This document shows positions 33,169-42,409 of a stretch of 64,000 nucleotides of DNA, one piece after another. Positions within the stretch are counted from its first letter, which is position 1. Each line of letters opens with the position of its first letter. The position numbers and the translations under genes are program-made. This stretch comes from Cytobacillus firmus (GTDB lineage Bacteria; Bacillota; Bacilli; Bacillales; Cytobacillaceae). The stretch spans positions 2,367,501-2,431,500 of the forward strand of contig NZ_CP086235.1 in assembly GCF_023612095.1 (NCBI RefSeq). Reading direction: 5' to 3'. The notes below the pieces were generated by a model. It was not told where the DNA came from. It did not search any database and saw only the letters and a program-made list of their open reading frames with translations.

Positions 33169-34292
33169 TGAAATATTCGGCTCTATTACTTCTCCTTTTT
33201 ATGTTAGTAATGCTGAGTGGATGCTGGGGGAGTAAAGAATTGAGGGATGTGGGAATTATGTCGGGTATAGGAGTTGATAAAGGAATCGACTCGGGATTTG
33301 ATGTCACTGCCCAAACGATTAAACCAGGTTCTAAAAGTGATCTCCCCATTTCTGCCATTGTCCATACTACTCATGGAGAAACTGTTTTTGAAGCAGTCAG
33401 GAATATGATCAGTGAAGCAAAAAAGAAGGAAATCCATCAACATATTGATTCGCTCATTATTGGAAAGGCTGTTGCCGAAGATGGAGTGACTTCTGCTTTT
33501 GATTTCTTTTTACGTGATCATGAACCTCGGTTTAACATGTCTGTTTTCTTAGCGGAAGGAAATGCTAAAGAAATTTTAGAAATCTTAAATACCGAATTAT
33601 ATGATATTCCAGCTAGAGAGATGAAAAACTCTCTTGTCGAGCAAAAAGCATTATCAAAAGCCCCTTATGTGGAATTGCATAATTTTTACCAACGTTTAAT
33701 TGATCCCTATCAAGACCCTTATATGCCAATCATTCATAAGATAGATAATGATTTTAAGAATGAGGGTACAGCAATTTTTAAAGGAGATAAGTTGGTGGGA
33801 GAGCTAAATGGAGTTGAAACAAGGGGAATGCTAAGAGTACAGGGAGAGTTAGAAGGGGGGATTCAGGTTATTCATGTGCCTTTATCTGAAGAAGAAACCG
33901 TTAACGTATCCATCGAAGTTAAAGACTCAAAGACAACTATTAATAATTTTTTGAAAGACGGACAGCCAGTTATAGAGATATCAATTCAAGAGACCGGATT
34001 TATTGGTGAAACCTCAAAAGCTGTCAGATTAGCGAAAGATGATATTAAAAAAATCAATCAGCTTTACAAAAATGCTATAAAAAAAGAAGTTGAAGATTCT
34101 GTGGATAAAATTCAAAAAGAATTAAAGGCAAATACCTTTGATTTTGCTGAAATCATTCGCAGGAATGAAAAAGACTATTGGAAACATCATAAGGAAAATT
34201 GGGAGGAAATATATCCCTCATTAAAAGTAGTCGTAAAAGTCAATACAGAGTTGCCTGCAAACGGTTTAGTAAATTATGAAGGAGGAAGATAA
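33168..34292 (+). CDS. Ger(x)C family germinant receptor lipoprotein, subunit C
   Basis: This 374-aa lipoprotein has the signal MKYSALLLLLFMLVMLSGC with Cys19 as the lipid site, then the Ger(x)C pattern C-W-G-S-K-E-L-R-D, IMSGIGVDKG and a C-terminal domain with YPSLKVVVKVN. It sits on the outer face of the spore inner membrane and is needed for receptor function. ATG at 33168 overlaps the upstream stop. Confidence 0.94.
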   Translation: MKYSALLLLLFMLVMLSGCWGSKELRDVGIMSGIGVDKGIDSGFDVTAQTIKPGSKSDLPISAIVHTTHGETVFEAVRNMISEAKKKEIHQHIDSLIIGKAVAEDGVTSAFDFFLRDHEPRFNMSVFLAEGNAKEILEILNTELYDIPAREMKNSLVEQKALSKAPYVELHNFYQRLIDPYQDPYMPIIHKIDNDFKNEGTAIFKGDKLVGELNGVETRGMLRVQGELEGGIQVIHVPLSEEETVNVSIEVKDSKTTINNFLKDGQPVIEISIQETGFIGETSKAVRLAKDDIKKINQLYKNAIKKEVEDSVDKIQKELKANTFDFAEIIRRNEKDYWKHHKENWEEIYPSLKVVVKVNTELPANGLVNYEGGR

Positions 34293-34293
34293 T

Positions 34294-35409
34294 GTGGAAG
34301 TTGTTTCATATCGGCAATCCGTCTTTCTTCTGTCCATGATTTTGCCCGTTACTGGCCACTTTCTTTTATTGCCGACAATCTTTTCCATGGCCGGCCATGA
34401 GGCATGGGTGGCCATCCTCCTAGCCATGCCTTTCGGGTTTTTTTTGGGGTTTACTATCTTTCGGCTGCATATGATTTATCCTAAATCCACATTAGACGGG
34501 ATGCTTGTGCAAACCTTTGGCAAAATAGCCGGAAAGATTATGATACTGCCTTTTGCTGTTTATTTTTTATATTTAACAATCATAACTTTTTTTGGAATTG
34601 TAGACTTTGTACAGGTGATTTTTCTGCCTGAGACACCAAGGTGGGTAATCGGTACTGCATTTTACCTGATCGTTCTTTATGCTTTATTCGTAGGCATTGA
34701 GAATATTACAAGAATTAGCGAAGCTATCCTGCCATTCATCGTTATTACTGGTTTTGCAATAGCTATAAGCACTTTTGGAGAAAAGGATTTTAATAACTTG
34801 CTGCCTATTTTTGAAGAAGGCCTATTTCCTCTCTTTGATGCCATTATTTTAACTGTTGGCCTATATGGGGAAATGACCTTACTGTTAATGGTACAGTTGA
34901 GAAAGCAATATGAAAGTTCGAAATCCTTGCTGTATACAAACAGCCTTTTAGTCCTTTTGATTGCAATTATGTTTGTTGGAACAGTAACAGGTACATTGGC
35001 TGTTTTTGGGGAGCAGTTAGTTAGAACACTTGAATATCCTGCACAAAGTATCGTGAGACTTGTTTCTTTCGGATTTGTGGAACGTTTTGATGTTTATGGA
35101 ATTATCGTAATTGTATTTGGCGGGATCATCCGTATTTCTGTCCTGCACAGTTCGATTGGAAAAAGCTTTGAGCCCTGGTTCAAAGATAAAGGTAAATGGG
35201 GGGTACACTTTGCTTCTGTAATAGTAGTTGTGTTATTCACTGTTTTCGGTATTAAAAATTATAATCATTTTATTTCTGATTACATATCTAAATATTATCC
35301 TCTGACTGCTTTGATCTCCTTCACAATTCCTCCTTTTACTTGGCTAATTGCTGAAATCAGAAAAAAGGTTAAGGAGAAAAACGCAACATCTCAAATTAAT
35401 AAAAACTAA
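34294..35409 (+). CDS. GerB-family endospore germination permease, subunit B
   Basis: This 371-aa protein has ten membrane segments and belongs to the APC-superfamily spore-germination permeases, which carry the germinant-binding pocket. GTG at 34294 has AAGGAGG eight bases upstream; an ATG at 34276 overlaps that site and is less likely. It is the last gene of the receptor operon. Confidence 0.93.
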   Translation: MEVVSYRQSVFLLSMILPVTGHFLLLPTIFSMAGHEAWVAILLAMPFGFFLGFTIFRLHMIYPKSTLDGMLVQTFGKIAGKIMILPFAVYFLYLTIITFFGIVDFVQVIFLPETPRWVIGTAFYLIVLYALFVGIENITRISEAILPFIVITGFAIAISTFGEKDFNNLLPIFEEGLFPLFDAIILTVGLYGEMTLLLMVQLRKQYESSKSLLYTNSLLVLLIAIMFVGTVTGTLAVFGEQLVRTLEYPAQSIVRLVSFGFVERFDVYGIIVIVFGGIIRISVLHSSIGKSFEPWFKDKGKWGVHFASVIVVVLFTVFGIKNYNHFISDYISKYYPLTALISFTIPPFTWLIAEIRKKVKEKNATSQINKN

Positions 35410-35449
35410 TTGAACAGTTGCTGGCAGGCAGAAAAGAAGAATACACAGT

Positions 35450-35479
35450 GTCGAGGTGCTCCATGTGGAGAGCCTCGAC
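35450..35479 (+). other. GC-rich hairpin after the ger operon
   Basis: GTCGAGG (35450-35456) and CCTCGAC (35473-35479) form a perfect stem, with CTCC/GGAG as an inner stem. There is no T tract, so it may stop transcription weakly or protect the 3' end. Confidence 0.45.
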
Positions 35480-35544
35480 CAATCCTATACAAAACTAACA
35501 TAAACTAACTGATGGGAAGCTCTAACCAATTAGTCTGCCCTAAA

Positions 35545-35649
35545 TTATTTATTGATTTTTTTCCTAATTAAATAAAACCACATCAATGCATAGGTTAAGA
35601 ACAGAAGGAGCAAAAATAAGGACACAGACAAGTCGTTCTGAATGATCAT
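35545..35649 (-). CDS. Small single-pass membrane peptide (34 aa)
   Basis: A 34-codon frame (MIIQNDLSVSLFLLLLFLTY, ALMWFYLIRKKINK) starts with ATG at 35649 behind GCGAGGTG and ends with TAA at 35545-35547. It has a short polar N-terminus, one 20-residue membrane helix and a basic C-terminus, the usual plan of bacterial small membrane peptides. It follows the CBO0543-like gene by 28 bases on the same strand, so it may be cotranscribed. Function is unknown. Confidence 0.55.
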   Translation of the reverse strand: MIIQNDLSVSLFLLLLFLTYALMWFYLIRKKINK

Positions 35650-35677
35650 TCCAGTACACCTCGCTTTATGTATGCAT

Positions 35678-36193
35678 TTATTTTAGGCTGTCCAATGGAA
35701 ACGGAAAAAATAAGTAGAATACCACCGCAGCAGGCAGGGAAATCAGCATGGCAACCGCAGGTCTTCGATAGTGGATTCGCAATACAGCAAATAGAGCGAT
35801 ATTCAGCCAAATGTTATGCCAGCTGTTCCAGCCGTTATCGTACACATACATTCCTTTGTGGGCAAACAGTGATTGAATAATGGTAAAAAAGCCAATCCAT
35901 ATAGCAGAGTAAATGTATCCCTGTTTTTTATTGTCAGGGTAGCGCTGCAGGTAAATAATCAGAGCCATAGGAGTAATAAAAAATGTGAAAGCTAAGTTAA
36001 TAATCGAATGATTTAGCCATTCAGCCGTAATACCTCTAAAAGCCCACAGTGTATGATTAAAATAGAGCATATTGTAGGTCAGGTTGATCGCAATAAAAAA
36101 TAAGACAGTAGGATATTGCTTTTTCCACTGCGACCAGTCAATAAAGCGGTAAGCGAACAATATCCATACGATGATTACAAGTGCAAGATACAT
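35678..36193 (-). CDS. CBO0543-family membrane protein
   Basis: This 171-aa protein has five membrane segments and the pattern of CBO0543-type proteins (WILFAYRFIDWSQWKKQYPT, LYFNHTLWAFRG, GMYVYDNGWNSWHNIWLNI). Function is unknown. ATG at 36193 has AAAGGTGA upstream; the open frame extends 48 bases further without a site. Confidence 0.75.
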   Translation of the reverse strand: MYLALVIIVWILFAYRFIDWSQWKKQYPTVLFFIAINLTYNMLYFNHTLWAFRGITAEWLNHSIINLAFTFFITPMALIIYLQRYPDNKKQGYIYSAIWIGFFTIIQSLFAHKGMYVYDNGWNSWHNIWLNIALFAVLRIHYRRPAVAMLISLPAAVVFYLFFPFPLDSLK

Positions 36194-36336
36194 AGTAACA
36201 TCACCTTTTACATTTAATACATACAGGTATTTCCATTTCACAAAAAAATATTCATCTAAAATGCGCCTTCTTTGAAGGAAAGCGGACTTACCTATATAAT
36301 GGCTTTATTGTGTTAATTGAAGAAAGGAAGAGGACT

Positions 36337-37086
36337 ATGAAAGAAGCAAAAATTCCCCCGCAGATCAAATTAATCGCCCTTGATATGGATGGAACATTAC
36401 TGAACTCCAAAGGGGAAATTCCTGAAGAGAACCGTGCAGCTATAAAAGAAGCAAAGGAGAAAGGAATCGAAGTCATTTTGAGCACCGGCAGATCCAGGTT
36501 AACGGCAGGCGATCATGCTGATTCTCTAAAATTAAATTCTTATTTGATCACGGTAAATGGCAGCGAAATATTTGGACCTGGTGGTGAATCCATTTTAAGA
36601 GCTCCAGTGGATTCTAAAGTAATGGAATGGATGTGGAATCTGTCTAAGACACACAAGACCAATTTCTGGGCAACCAGCTGCGAGCGCGTGTGGATGAACG
36701 AAATGCCGGAAAATATCCATGATCATGAATGGCTTAAATTTGGATTTGATATTTCAGATGATGCGATCAGGGAGCTGATTCATAAAGAGCTTCAGTCTAA
36801 AGGCAACCTGGAAATTACTAATTCCAGCTTAACCAATATAGAAGTCAATGCTTTAGGCATCAACAAAGCCAAAGGTATCCTAAAAGTAACCGACCTCCTT
36901 GGTATTTCAATGGAAAATGTAATGGCGATGGGAGACAGCTTGAACGATATTGCCATGATTAAAGAATCAGGCTGGGGAATAGCGATGGGCAATGCACAGG
37001 ACATTGTTAAAGAGACAGCCGATGCTGTGACAGGAACAAATGATGAAGCCGGTGTTGCACTGGCCATCCGCAAATGGGCTCTATAA
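36337..37086 (+). CDS. Cof-type HAD-IIB phosphatase
   Basis: This 249-aa HAD hydrolase has DMDGTLLNS near residues 16-24 (nucleophile Asp), the STGR motif, a type IIB cap and the C-terminal motif MGDSLNDIAMI. Such enzymes dephosphorylate sugar phosphates or related small molecules; the substrate is unknown. ATG at 36337 follows AAAGGAAGAGG; a frame 27 bases longer has no site. Confidence 0.93.
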   Translation: MKEAKIPPQIKLIALDMDGTLLNSKGEIPEENRAAIKEAKEKGIEVILSTGRSRLTAGDHADSLKLNSYLITVNGSEIFGPGGESILRAPVDSKVMEWMWNLSKTHKTNFWATSCERVWMNEMPENIHDHEWLKFGFDISDDAIRELIHKELQSKGNLEITNSSLTNIEVNALGINKAKGILKVTDLLGISMENVMAMGDSLNDIAMIKESGWGIAMGNAQDIVKETADAVTGTNDEAGVALAIRKWAL

Positions 37087-37095
37087 CTTAAACCA

Positions 37096-37130
37096 AAACA
37101 CCGGCTATCAGGCCGGTGTTTGATTTTTAC
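37096..37130. terminator. Terminator after the HAD phosphatase gene
   Basis: AAACACCGGC (37096-37105) pairs perfectly with GCCGGTGTTT (37112-37121), then a T-rich tail. It overlaps the end of the convergent OsmC gene. Confidence 0.82.
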
Positions 37131-37566
37131 GAATGGTTTCCTGTACTTCCACTTCCACATTTCCTTTAATCGCCCTTGAGATCATACAGGATGCTTCTGC
37201 TTTTTGGACAAGCTTATGTGCAAGAGTATGGTCCTTATCATCAGCGTCTGATTTAAGCACAATAACTGGGTGATGAATAATTTTTTTGTAAGTAATCACC
37301 CCTTTGGTGACATCAACAACTCCTACCGACTCCATTGTAAGGTCCTCTTTATCGAGCCGGCTGCGTTCCATCATGGCTGCAAGTGTAATAATATAACAAG
37401 TAGCCGCCGCCCCGAGCAGCATTTCATCCGGATTCGTTCCGATTCCGGGACCGTCCATTTCCGGTGGAATGGATACCTGTGTTCTCAGGCCGCCTGTTTC
37501 TATTTCCCCAACATCATTGCGAAGACCAGGCCAATGTGCTTTCAAGTGAAAATGGTGTTCAGCCAT
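37108..37566 (-). CDS. OsmC-family peroxiredoxin
   Basis: The 152-aa protein shows the OsmC/Ohr fold with both redox cysteines, one in GAAATCYIITLAAMM and one in KAEASCMISRAIKGN. OsmC proteins reduce organic hydroperoxides. ATG at 37566 has GGAGG upstream; an ATG 15 bases earlier overlaps the site. It is divergent from the thi operon. Confidence 0.92.
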   Translation of the reverse strand: MAEHHFHLKAHWPGLRNDVGEIETGGLRTQVSIPPEMDGPGIGTNPDEMLLGAAATCYIITLAAMMERSRLDKEDLTMESVGVVDVTKGVITYKKIIHHPVIVLKSDADDKDHTLAHKLVQKAEASCMISRAIKGNVEVEVQETIRKNQTPA

Positions 37567-37687
37567 ATTTGAATCCTCCAAGCTATGTATTCTTACTTAC
37601 ACCTTAAAGAGGAAGCGGCAGAATTGCAAGCTTTACAGATTTCATGATTCAGGCTAAGATAAAAACAGCCAACTTAATAGTTTTACT

Positions 37688-37783
37688 GCTAGGGGTGCCC
37701 GATGCTCGCGGGCTGAGAAAGAAACCGGACTGTTTTTTACCCTTCGGACCTGATCTGGATCATACCAGCGTAGGAAAGTAGTA
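37688..37783 (+). promoter_or_regulatory. TPP riboswitch of the thiMDE operon
   Basis: The conserved THI-box segments are present in order: TACTGCTAGGGGTGCCC, GGGCTGAGA, ACCCTTCGGACCTGATCTGG and ATACCAGCGTAGGAAAGTA. TPP binding is expected to favour the terminator that follows at 37823. Confidence 0.95.
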
Positions 37784-37822
37784 ATTTCGGAGAACAAACA
37801 TAATTCTCTATAGATTATTCAG

Positions 37823-37850
37823 CCAGGTCCTTATATGGATCTGGTTTTTA
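37823..37850 (+). terminator. Riboswitch-controlled terminator
   Basis: CCAGGTCC (37823-37830) pairs with GGATCTGG (37837-37844), one G-U pair, followed by TTTTT. It lies between the TPP aptamer and thiM and is the likely off-switch. Confidence 0.82.
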
Positions 37851-37903
37851 TTTTGTTCTCTTTTCAAAGGCTATTGAGCGGCAAACGCAGAGGAGGAATG
37901 AAT

Positions 37904-38719
37904 GTGAACATTCAAGAGATTAGCAGTCTATTGGAAAAAGTAAGAGAGTTTAATCCTTTAGTACATAATATCACCAATGTGGTGGTAACCAATTTCACTG
38001 CCAATGGCCTGCTGGCAATTGGGGCATCACCTGTAATGGCATATGCGCATGAAGAGGCGGGTGATATGGCTAAAATTGCCGGGGCACTGGTTCTCAACAT
38101 GGGAACATTGACTGAAAAAGAAGTGAAAAGCATGCTTATCGCAGGAAAATCAGCCAATCAGCATGGGGTGCCGGTAATCTTTGATCCGGTTGGTGCCGGC
38201 GCGACAGCCTATCGCACAGAAACAGCCAATAGAATAATGGAAGAATTAGATATTAGCATCATAAGAGGAAATGCAGCAGAAATTGCCAATGCAGCAGGAC
38301 AGAAATGGAATATTAAGGGCGTTGATGCAGGAGAAGCAGAGGGAAACACTTCTGAGCTCGCAAAGTCAGCAGCAAATAAACTTGGTGCAGTCACCGTCAT
38401 TACAGGAAAACAGGACATCATTTCAGATGGAAGAGCCACTTTTACCATTAACAATGGACATCCCCTGTTAACGAAAGTAACGGGTGCCGGATGCCTTTTG
38501 ACTTCTGTTATTGGAGCTTTCGCTGCTGTTGAAAAGGATCCAGTAAAAGCGGCAGCTGCTTCATTGGTCGTGTATGGCTCTGCCGCCGAAATCGCTGCAG
38601 AAAAAACGGATGGCAGGGGCCCGGGCACTTTCCAAATAGAGTTCTTGAATAGCTTATATACTATCTCAGCCTCAGATGTTGAATTGCGCGGCTCTTTTAG
38701 TCAGGTAGGAGGGGAATAA
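37904..38719 (+). CDS. thiM: Hydroxyethylthiazole kinase
   Basis: ThiM phosphorylates 4-methyl-5-(2-hydroxyethyl)thiazole for thiamine salvage. The 271-aa ribokinase-fold protein has the N-terminal [18 protein letters not shown], the DPVGAGA segment and the phosphate-binding TGAGC loop. GTG at 37904 has GAGGAGG seven bases upstream; the ATG six bases before it is too close to that site. It leads the riboswitch-controlled salvage operon. Confidence 0.95.
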   Translation: MNIQEISSLLEKVREFNPLVHNITNVVVTNFTANGLLAIGASPVMAYAHEEAGDMAKIAGALVLNMGTLTEKEVKSMLIAGKSANQHGVPVIFDPVGAGATAYRTETANRIMEELDISIIRGNAAEIANAAGQKWNIKGVDAGEAEGNTSELAKSAANKLGAVTVITGKQDIISDGRATFTINNGHPLLTKVTGAGCLLTSVIGAFAAVEKDPVKAAAASLVVYGSAAEIAAEKTDGRGPGTFQIEFLNSLYTISASDVELRGSFSQVGGE

Positions 38720-38721
38720 AA

Positions 38722-39543
38722 ATGAAGGTGAACAAAGCTTTAACCATAGCAGGATCAGACAGCGGCGGCGGTGCTGGTATTCAGGCAGATTTAAAAACCT
38801 TTCAGGAACTCGGTGTTTTCGGCATGTCAGCGTTAACTGCCGTAACGGCACAAAACACCAGGGGAGTGCAGGGAGTTTATCCCATGACCGCAGAGGCTGT
38901 TGCGTCACAATTACAATCCATTGGAGAGGATTTAAGGCCTGATGCAGTCAAGTCAGGTATGCTCTTTAGTGCTGAAATTATCGAGACGGTTTCAAAGGAG
39001 ATTGCGGAATACGGATGGAACAATATCGTCATTGATCCGGTGATGATAGCAAAAGGTGGAGCATGTCTTCTTCAGACTGAAGCCATTTTAGCGATGAAAA
39101 AGCATCTAATTCCGCTCTCGATGGTGATTACACCCAATATACCCGAGGCGGAGGTTTTAACGGATGCTAATATTCGTTCAATGAAAGATAAACGGAAGGC
39201 AGCAAAAGAACTACATAGGCTTGGAGCGAGACATGTCATCATTAAGGGCGGCCATGATGAGGGAAAAGTGGCTGCCGATCTATTATTTGACGGTGAAAGT
39301 TTTACCGAGTTCAAGAGTAATAGAATACAAACAGTAAACACGCACGGTACTGGCTGCACCTTTTCGGCTGCCATTACAGCCGGACTCGCTGAAGGCTTTT
39401 CTGTGCCGCAGGCTGTTGATCGTGCAAAGCAATTTATCCAGGCAGCAATTGAACATGACTTAAGAATTGGCAGCGGTCATGGACCAACCAATCATTGGGC
39501 TTATAATTTGAAGAAAAAGGAGAATTTCGTTCATGAGAATTAA
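38722..39543 (+). CDS. thiD: Bifunctional hydroxymethylpyrimidine kinase / phosphomethylpyrimidine kinase
   Basis: ThiD phosphorylates hydroxymethylpyrimidine twice to give HMP diphosphate. The 273-aa protein starts ALTIAGSDSGGGAGIQADLK and ends with the THGTGCTFSAAI anion-hole motif. ATG at 38722 follows TAGGAGG and lies two bases after thiM. It overlaps thiE by 11 bases. Confidence 0.95.
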   Translation: MKVNKALTIAGSDSGGGAGIQADLKTFQELGVFGMSALTAVTAQNTRGVQGVYPMTAEAVASQLQSIGEDLRPDAVKSGMLFSAEIIETVSKEIAEYGWNNIVIDPVMIAKGGACLLQTEAILAMKKHLIPLSMVITPNIPEAEVLTDANIRSMKDKRKAAKELHRLGARHVIIKGGHDEGKVAADLLFDGESFTEFKSNRIQTVNTHGTGCTFSAAITAGLAEGFSVPQAVDRAKQFIQAAIEHDLRIGSGHGPTNHWAYNLKKKENFVHEN

Positions 39544-40192
39544 TTCAGAGGAAATGAGTGAGCTGCTTAAAGTATATTTAATAATGGGAAGCGTAAATTG
39601 CTTCCAAGAGCCTGAAGATATTCTCCGATCAGCAATTAATGGGGGCATATCCCTGTTTCAATTCCGTGAAAAAGGTGCAGGATGCCTGCAAGGCAAAGAG
39701 AAGGAATCTCTAGCAAAAAGGCTTCAGGCAATCTGCAACGAGAGCGGCATTCCTTTTATCGTCAATGATGACATTGAATTGGCGCTTACTATTAATGCAG
39801 ATGGAGTCCATATAGGCCAGGAAGACGAACCGGCAGATGTGGTCAGGAGAAAAATCGGCAGCAAAATCCTTGGCGTGTCCGTTCATAATATGATTGAAGC
39901 AGAAGCAGCAATCCGGCAGGGAGCAGATTACCTCGGCATTGGCCCTATTTATCCGACAAGCACAAAGAAAGATGCCAAAGCAGTTCAGGGTCTTACTTAT
40001 TTAAAGGAATTGAGATCTGCTTCTATCCAGATTCCTGTGGTAGGTATTGGCGGAATTAACTCTAAAAATACACCTCCCATTATGGCTGCTGGAGCAGACG
40101 GTGTTTCAGTCATTACGGCAATCAGCCAGGCGGATTCCCCTGAAAAATCAGCCAGGGAGCTAAAAGAAGCAGTAAGGAGAAATGTCCATTAA
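39533..40192 (+). CDS. thiE: Thiamine-phosphate synthase
   Basis: ThiE joins HMP diphosphate and thiazole phosphate. The 219-aa TIM-barrel protein shows FQFREKGAG, NDDIELALTINADGVHIGQED, GIGPIYPTSTKKDA and VGIGGINSKN. ATG at 39533 follows AAGGAG with ten bases spacing and overlaps thiD. With thiM and thiD it makes thiamine phosphate from salvaged precursors. Confidence 0.95.
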   Translation: MRINSEEMSELLKVYLIMGSVNCFQEPEDILRSAINGGISLFQFREKGAGCLQGKEKESLAKRLQAICNESGIPFIVNDDIELALTINADGVHIGQEDEPADVVRRKIGSKILGVSVHNMIEAEAAIRQGADYLGIGPIYPTSTKKDAKAVQGLTYLKELRSASIQIPVVGIGGINSKNTPPIMAAGADGVSVITAISQADSPEKSARELKEAVRRNVH

Positions 40193-40325
40193 TTTTGAGC
40201 ATTTTTTTAAAAAATCAGTATTATCGATTGCCTTTCAAGTTTCAGTGTTTATTACTATGCAATTATTGAAAAGCCATGGTAATGTTGTACTCATACAGAT
40301 TTTTTCGTAAGGAGATACAATTGCA

Positions 40326-41081
40326 ATGAAACTCGTATCATGGAATGTGAATGGCATTAGGGCCTGTGTGAAAAAAGGCTTCACAGATTACTTCAAAGAG
40401 GTGGATGCAGACATCTTTTGCATCCAGGAGTCCAAATTGCAGGAGGGACAGATTGAGCTCATCCTGGATGGCTATCACCAATATTGGAATTATGCGCTTA
40501 AAAAAGGATATTCGGGTACAGCTGTATTTACGAAAAAAGAGCCTATCTCTGTCCGCTATGGATTGGGCGATGAGGAAACAGAACCAGAAGGCAGGATTCT
40601 CACGCTTGAGTATGAAGGCTTTTATCTGGTGAATGTCTATACGCCAAACTCAAAGCGTGACCTGGCCCGGCTTCCATACCGCCTTGAATGGGAAGAGCGG
40701 ATTCGGGAGTATTTGCTCGGGCTGGATGAAATAAAGCCTGTTATTATGTGTGGTGACTTAAACGTGGCCCATAATGAAATAGATTTAAAGAATGCAAAAT
40801 CCAATCGCGGAAATTCCGGGTTTACCGATGAAGAACGTGAAAGAATGACCAGTTTGCTTGGTTCCGGGTTTGTTGATGCCTTCCGCTATAAATATCCGGA
40901 AGCCGAGGGTGCCTATACATGGTGGTCGTATATGGCAAAAGTAAGGGAGCGGAATATCGGCTGGCGGATCGATTATTTTATTGTGTCAGAAAAGCTTCAG
41001 GAAAAAATAATAGATTCACAAATTCATTGCGACATTATGGGCAGCGACCATTGCCCGGTAGTCCTTGAAATGGATCTATAG
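40326..41081 (+). CDS. exoA: Exodeoxyribonuclease III (AP endonuclease ExoA)
   Basis: ExoA repairs abasic sites and trims 3' ends. The 251-aa protein has the Xth/ExoA motifs KLVSWNVNGIRA, FCIQESK (catalytic Glu), NVYTPNS, GDLNVAHNEIDL and the C-terminal GSDHCPV. ATG at 40326 follows AAGGAG. It is transcribed alone. Confidence 0.96.
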   Translation: MKLVSWNVNGIRACVKKGFTDYFKEVDADIFCIQESKLQEGQIELILDGYHQYWNYALKKGYSGTAVFTKKEPISVRYGLGDEETEPEGRILTLEYEGFYLVNVYTPNSKRDLARLPYRLEWEERIREYLLGLDEIKPVIMCGDLNVAHNEIDLKNAKSNRGNSGFTDEERERMTSLLGSGFVDAFRYKYPEAEGAYTWWSYMAKVRERNIGWRIDYFIVSEKLQEKIIDSQIHCDIMGSDHCPVVLEMDL

Positions 41082-41088
41082 GATGAAG

Positions 41089-41118
41089 CCTCTGCAATGT
41101 GCAGGGGTTTTGTTTTAG
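41089..41118 (+). terminator. Terminator of exoA
   Basis: CCTCTGCA and TGCAGGGG pair (one G-T) around ATG, followed by TTTTGTTTT. Confidence 0.82.
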
Positions 41119-41164
41119 AAAAACAGGCAATAATTGAATTAAGATTAGCTAAAGGAATGGTTTT

Positions 41165-41422
41165 ATGAACAAAACAGAAATGCTGAAGCTTTTTGTTCTT
41201 ATTGAAAGAGTGTATCCGCCTTTCCGGATCAAAAGCGAAATTGTTCATCATTATTTTGATCACTGTCTCGAATTCGACTACGATATAGCCTTCAACAGCA
41301 TAAAAGAGCATATCAGGAAAAGTCCGTATCCACCGTCAATCAGTCATATCGGCGGGTTTTATGAAATGGCAGACTGCCGGAAGTGGGAAAAAGAATATTT
41401 CCTTGCTGATCATGTTTGTTGA
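41165..41422 (+). CDS. Small helical protein resembling the phage helicase-loader inhibitor G39P
   Basis: This 85-aa protein is preceded by AAAGGAATGG and has the pattern of the G39P-like fold: an N-terminal helix (KTEMLKLFVLIERVYP), a middle segment with FDHCLEFDYDIAFNSIKEHIR and a conserved-looking K-S-P-Y-P-P-S-I-S-H (SPYPPSISHIGG). In phage SPP1, G39P binds the helicase loader; similar short domains occur on chromosomes. Function here is unknown, and the assignment rests on pattern only. It sits alone between exoA and the guanidine riboswitch. Confidence 0.6.
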   Translation: MNKTEMLKLFVLIERVYPPFRIKSEIVHHYFDHCLEFDYDIAFNSIKEHIRKSPYPPSISHIGGFYEMADCRKWEKEYFLADHVC

Positions 41423-41465
41423 TAGTGATGGGTTATTTTGTTATAATGCCCGTAAATAAATAGCA

Positions 41466-41598
41466 AAGGTTTTCTAGGGTTCCGCAGCAGATGCTGGACT
41501 GGTCCGAGAGAAAACTCATAGCCTTTATGGCTATGCCACGGAGGGATAAAAGCCTGGGAGATACTGATCATCAGATATCTTCCGGGCTTTTTTCTTTT
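41466..41598 (+). promoter_or_regulatory. Guanidine-I (ykkC) riboswitch with terminator
   Basis: The conserved ykkC segments are present: TTTCTAGGGTTCCG, CTGGTCCGAGAG, and CACGGAGGGATAAAAGCC(T)GGGAG. A terminator follows at 41549-41593, where AAGCC...GGCTT flanks an inner stem and a T tract. Guanidine binding should prevent termination and turn on the exporter genes. Confidence 0.95.
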
Positions 41599-41634
41599 TC
41601 AGAAGATATTATTCGTTAAAAAGGAGCTGATATC

Positions 41635-41973
41635 ATGCAGTGGCTAAAGGTATTTATTGCTGCATTTTTTGAAGTGTTTTGGGTCATTGGCTTAAAGCAT
41701 GCGGATGATCCATTATCATGGGCAGGGACCATCATAAGCATCGCTGTCAGTTTTTATCTGATGATCATGGCGGGCAGGGTGCTGCCGGTGGGGACTGTAT
41801 ATGCTGTCTTTGTTGGCATGGGGACTGCCGGAACAGTATTATCTGAAATTATATTTTTCGGAGAGCCTTTGAAATTATCTAAAATCCTTCTTGTTCTTGT
41901 TTTATTATTAGGAGTACTTGGTTTAAAGCTGGTGACAAACGAAGACAAATCGAAAGGAGCTGAAAATTCATGA
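41635..41973 (+). CDS. ykkC: SMR-family guanidinium exporter subunit YkkC
   Basis: The 112-aa protein has four membrane segments, Glu13 in the second-half of helix 1 ([14 protein letters not shown]) as the proton/substrate-coupling residue, and [17 protein letters not shown]. It matches recalled B. subtilis YkkC in length and sequence. Paired with YkkD it forms a heteromeric exporter. ATG at 41635 follows AAAGGAG. It overlaps ykkD by four bases. Confidence 0.94.
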   Translation: MQWLKVFIAAFFEVFWVIGLKHADDPLSWAGTIISIAVSFYLMIMAGRVLPVGTVYAVFVGMGTAGTVLSEIIFFGEPLKLSKILLVLVLLLGVLGLKLVTNEDKSKGAENS

Positions 41974-42284
41974 GCTGGCTGTATCTGATTCTGGCTGGGG
42001 TTTTTGAAATGACAGGTGTCACCATGATTAACAGCTGGCACCAAAATCGAAACTGGCAGTCCTTACTTCTGCTTATTGGCGGCTTTGGCGCCAGCTTCCT
42101 CTTCCTGTCTCTGGCCATGAAAGAACTGCCGATGGGCACAGCTTATGCCGTCTGGACCGGAATTGGCGCCGCCGGTGGAGCAATCCTTGGCATGATCCTG
42201 TACGGGGAACCGAAAGACGCCAAGCGAATATTCTTTATTGCAATGGTATTAAGTGCGGCAATTGGGTTAAAACTTGTGTCTTAG
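41970..42284 (+). CDS. ykkD: SMR-family guanidinium exporter subunit YkkD
   Basis: The 104-aa protein has four membrane segments, Glu13 ([11 protein letters not shown]), [16 protein letters not shown] and [13 protein letters not shown], matching recalled YkkD. The ATGA overlap with ykkC implies translational coupling. Together they export guanidinium under the riboswitch upstream. Confidence 0.94.
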   Translation: MSWLYLILAGVFEMTGVTMINSWHQNRNWQSLLLLIGGFGASFLFLSLAMKELPMGTAYAVWTGIGAAGGAILGMILYGEPKDAKRIFFIAMVLSAAIGLKLVS

Positions 42285-42409
42285 CTATGAAACCCGGTCT
42301 AACCAAGAAACGCTCGCCATCAATATCTCCTAGCAGTTCACCAGCATTCCATAGTAAAAAAACAGAAGTTCGTTCATATTAAAAAGGACATGAAAAAGAG
42401 GTGACTGCT

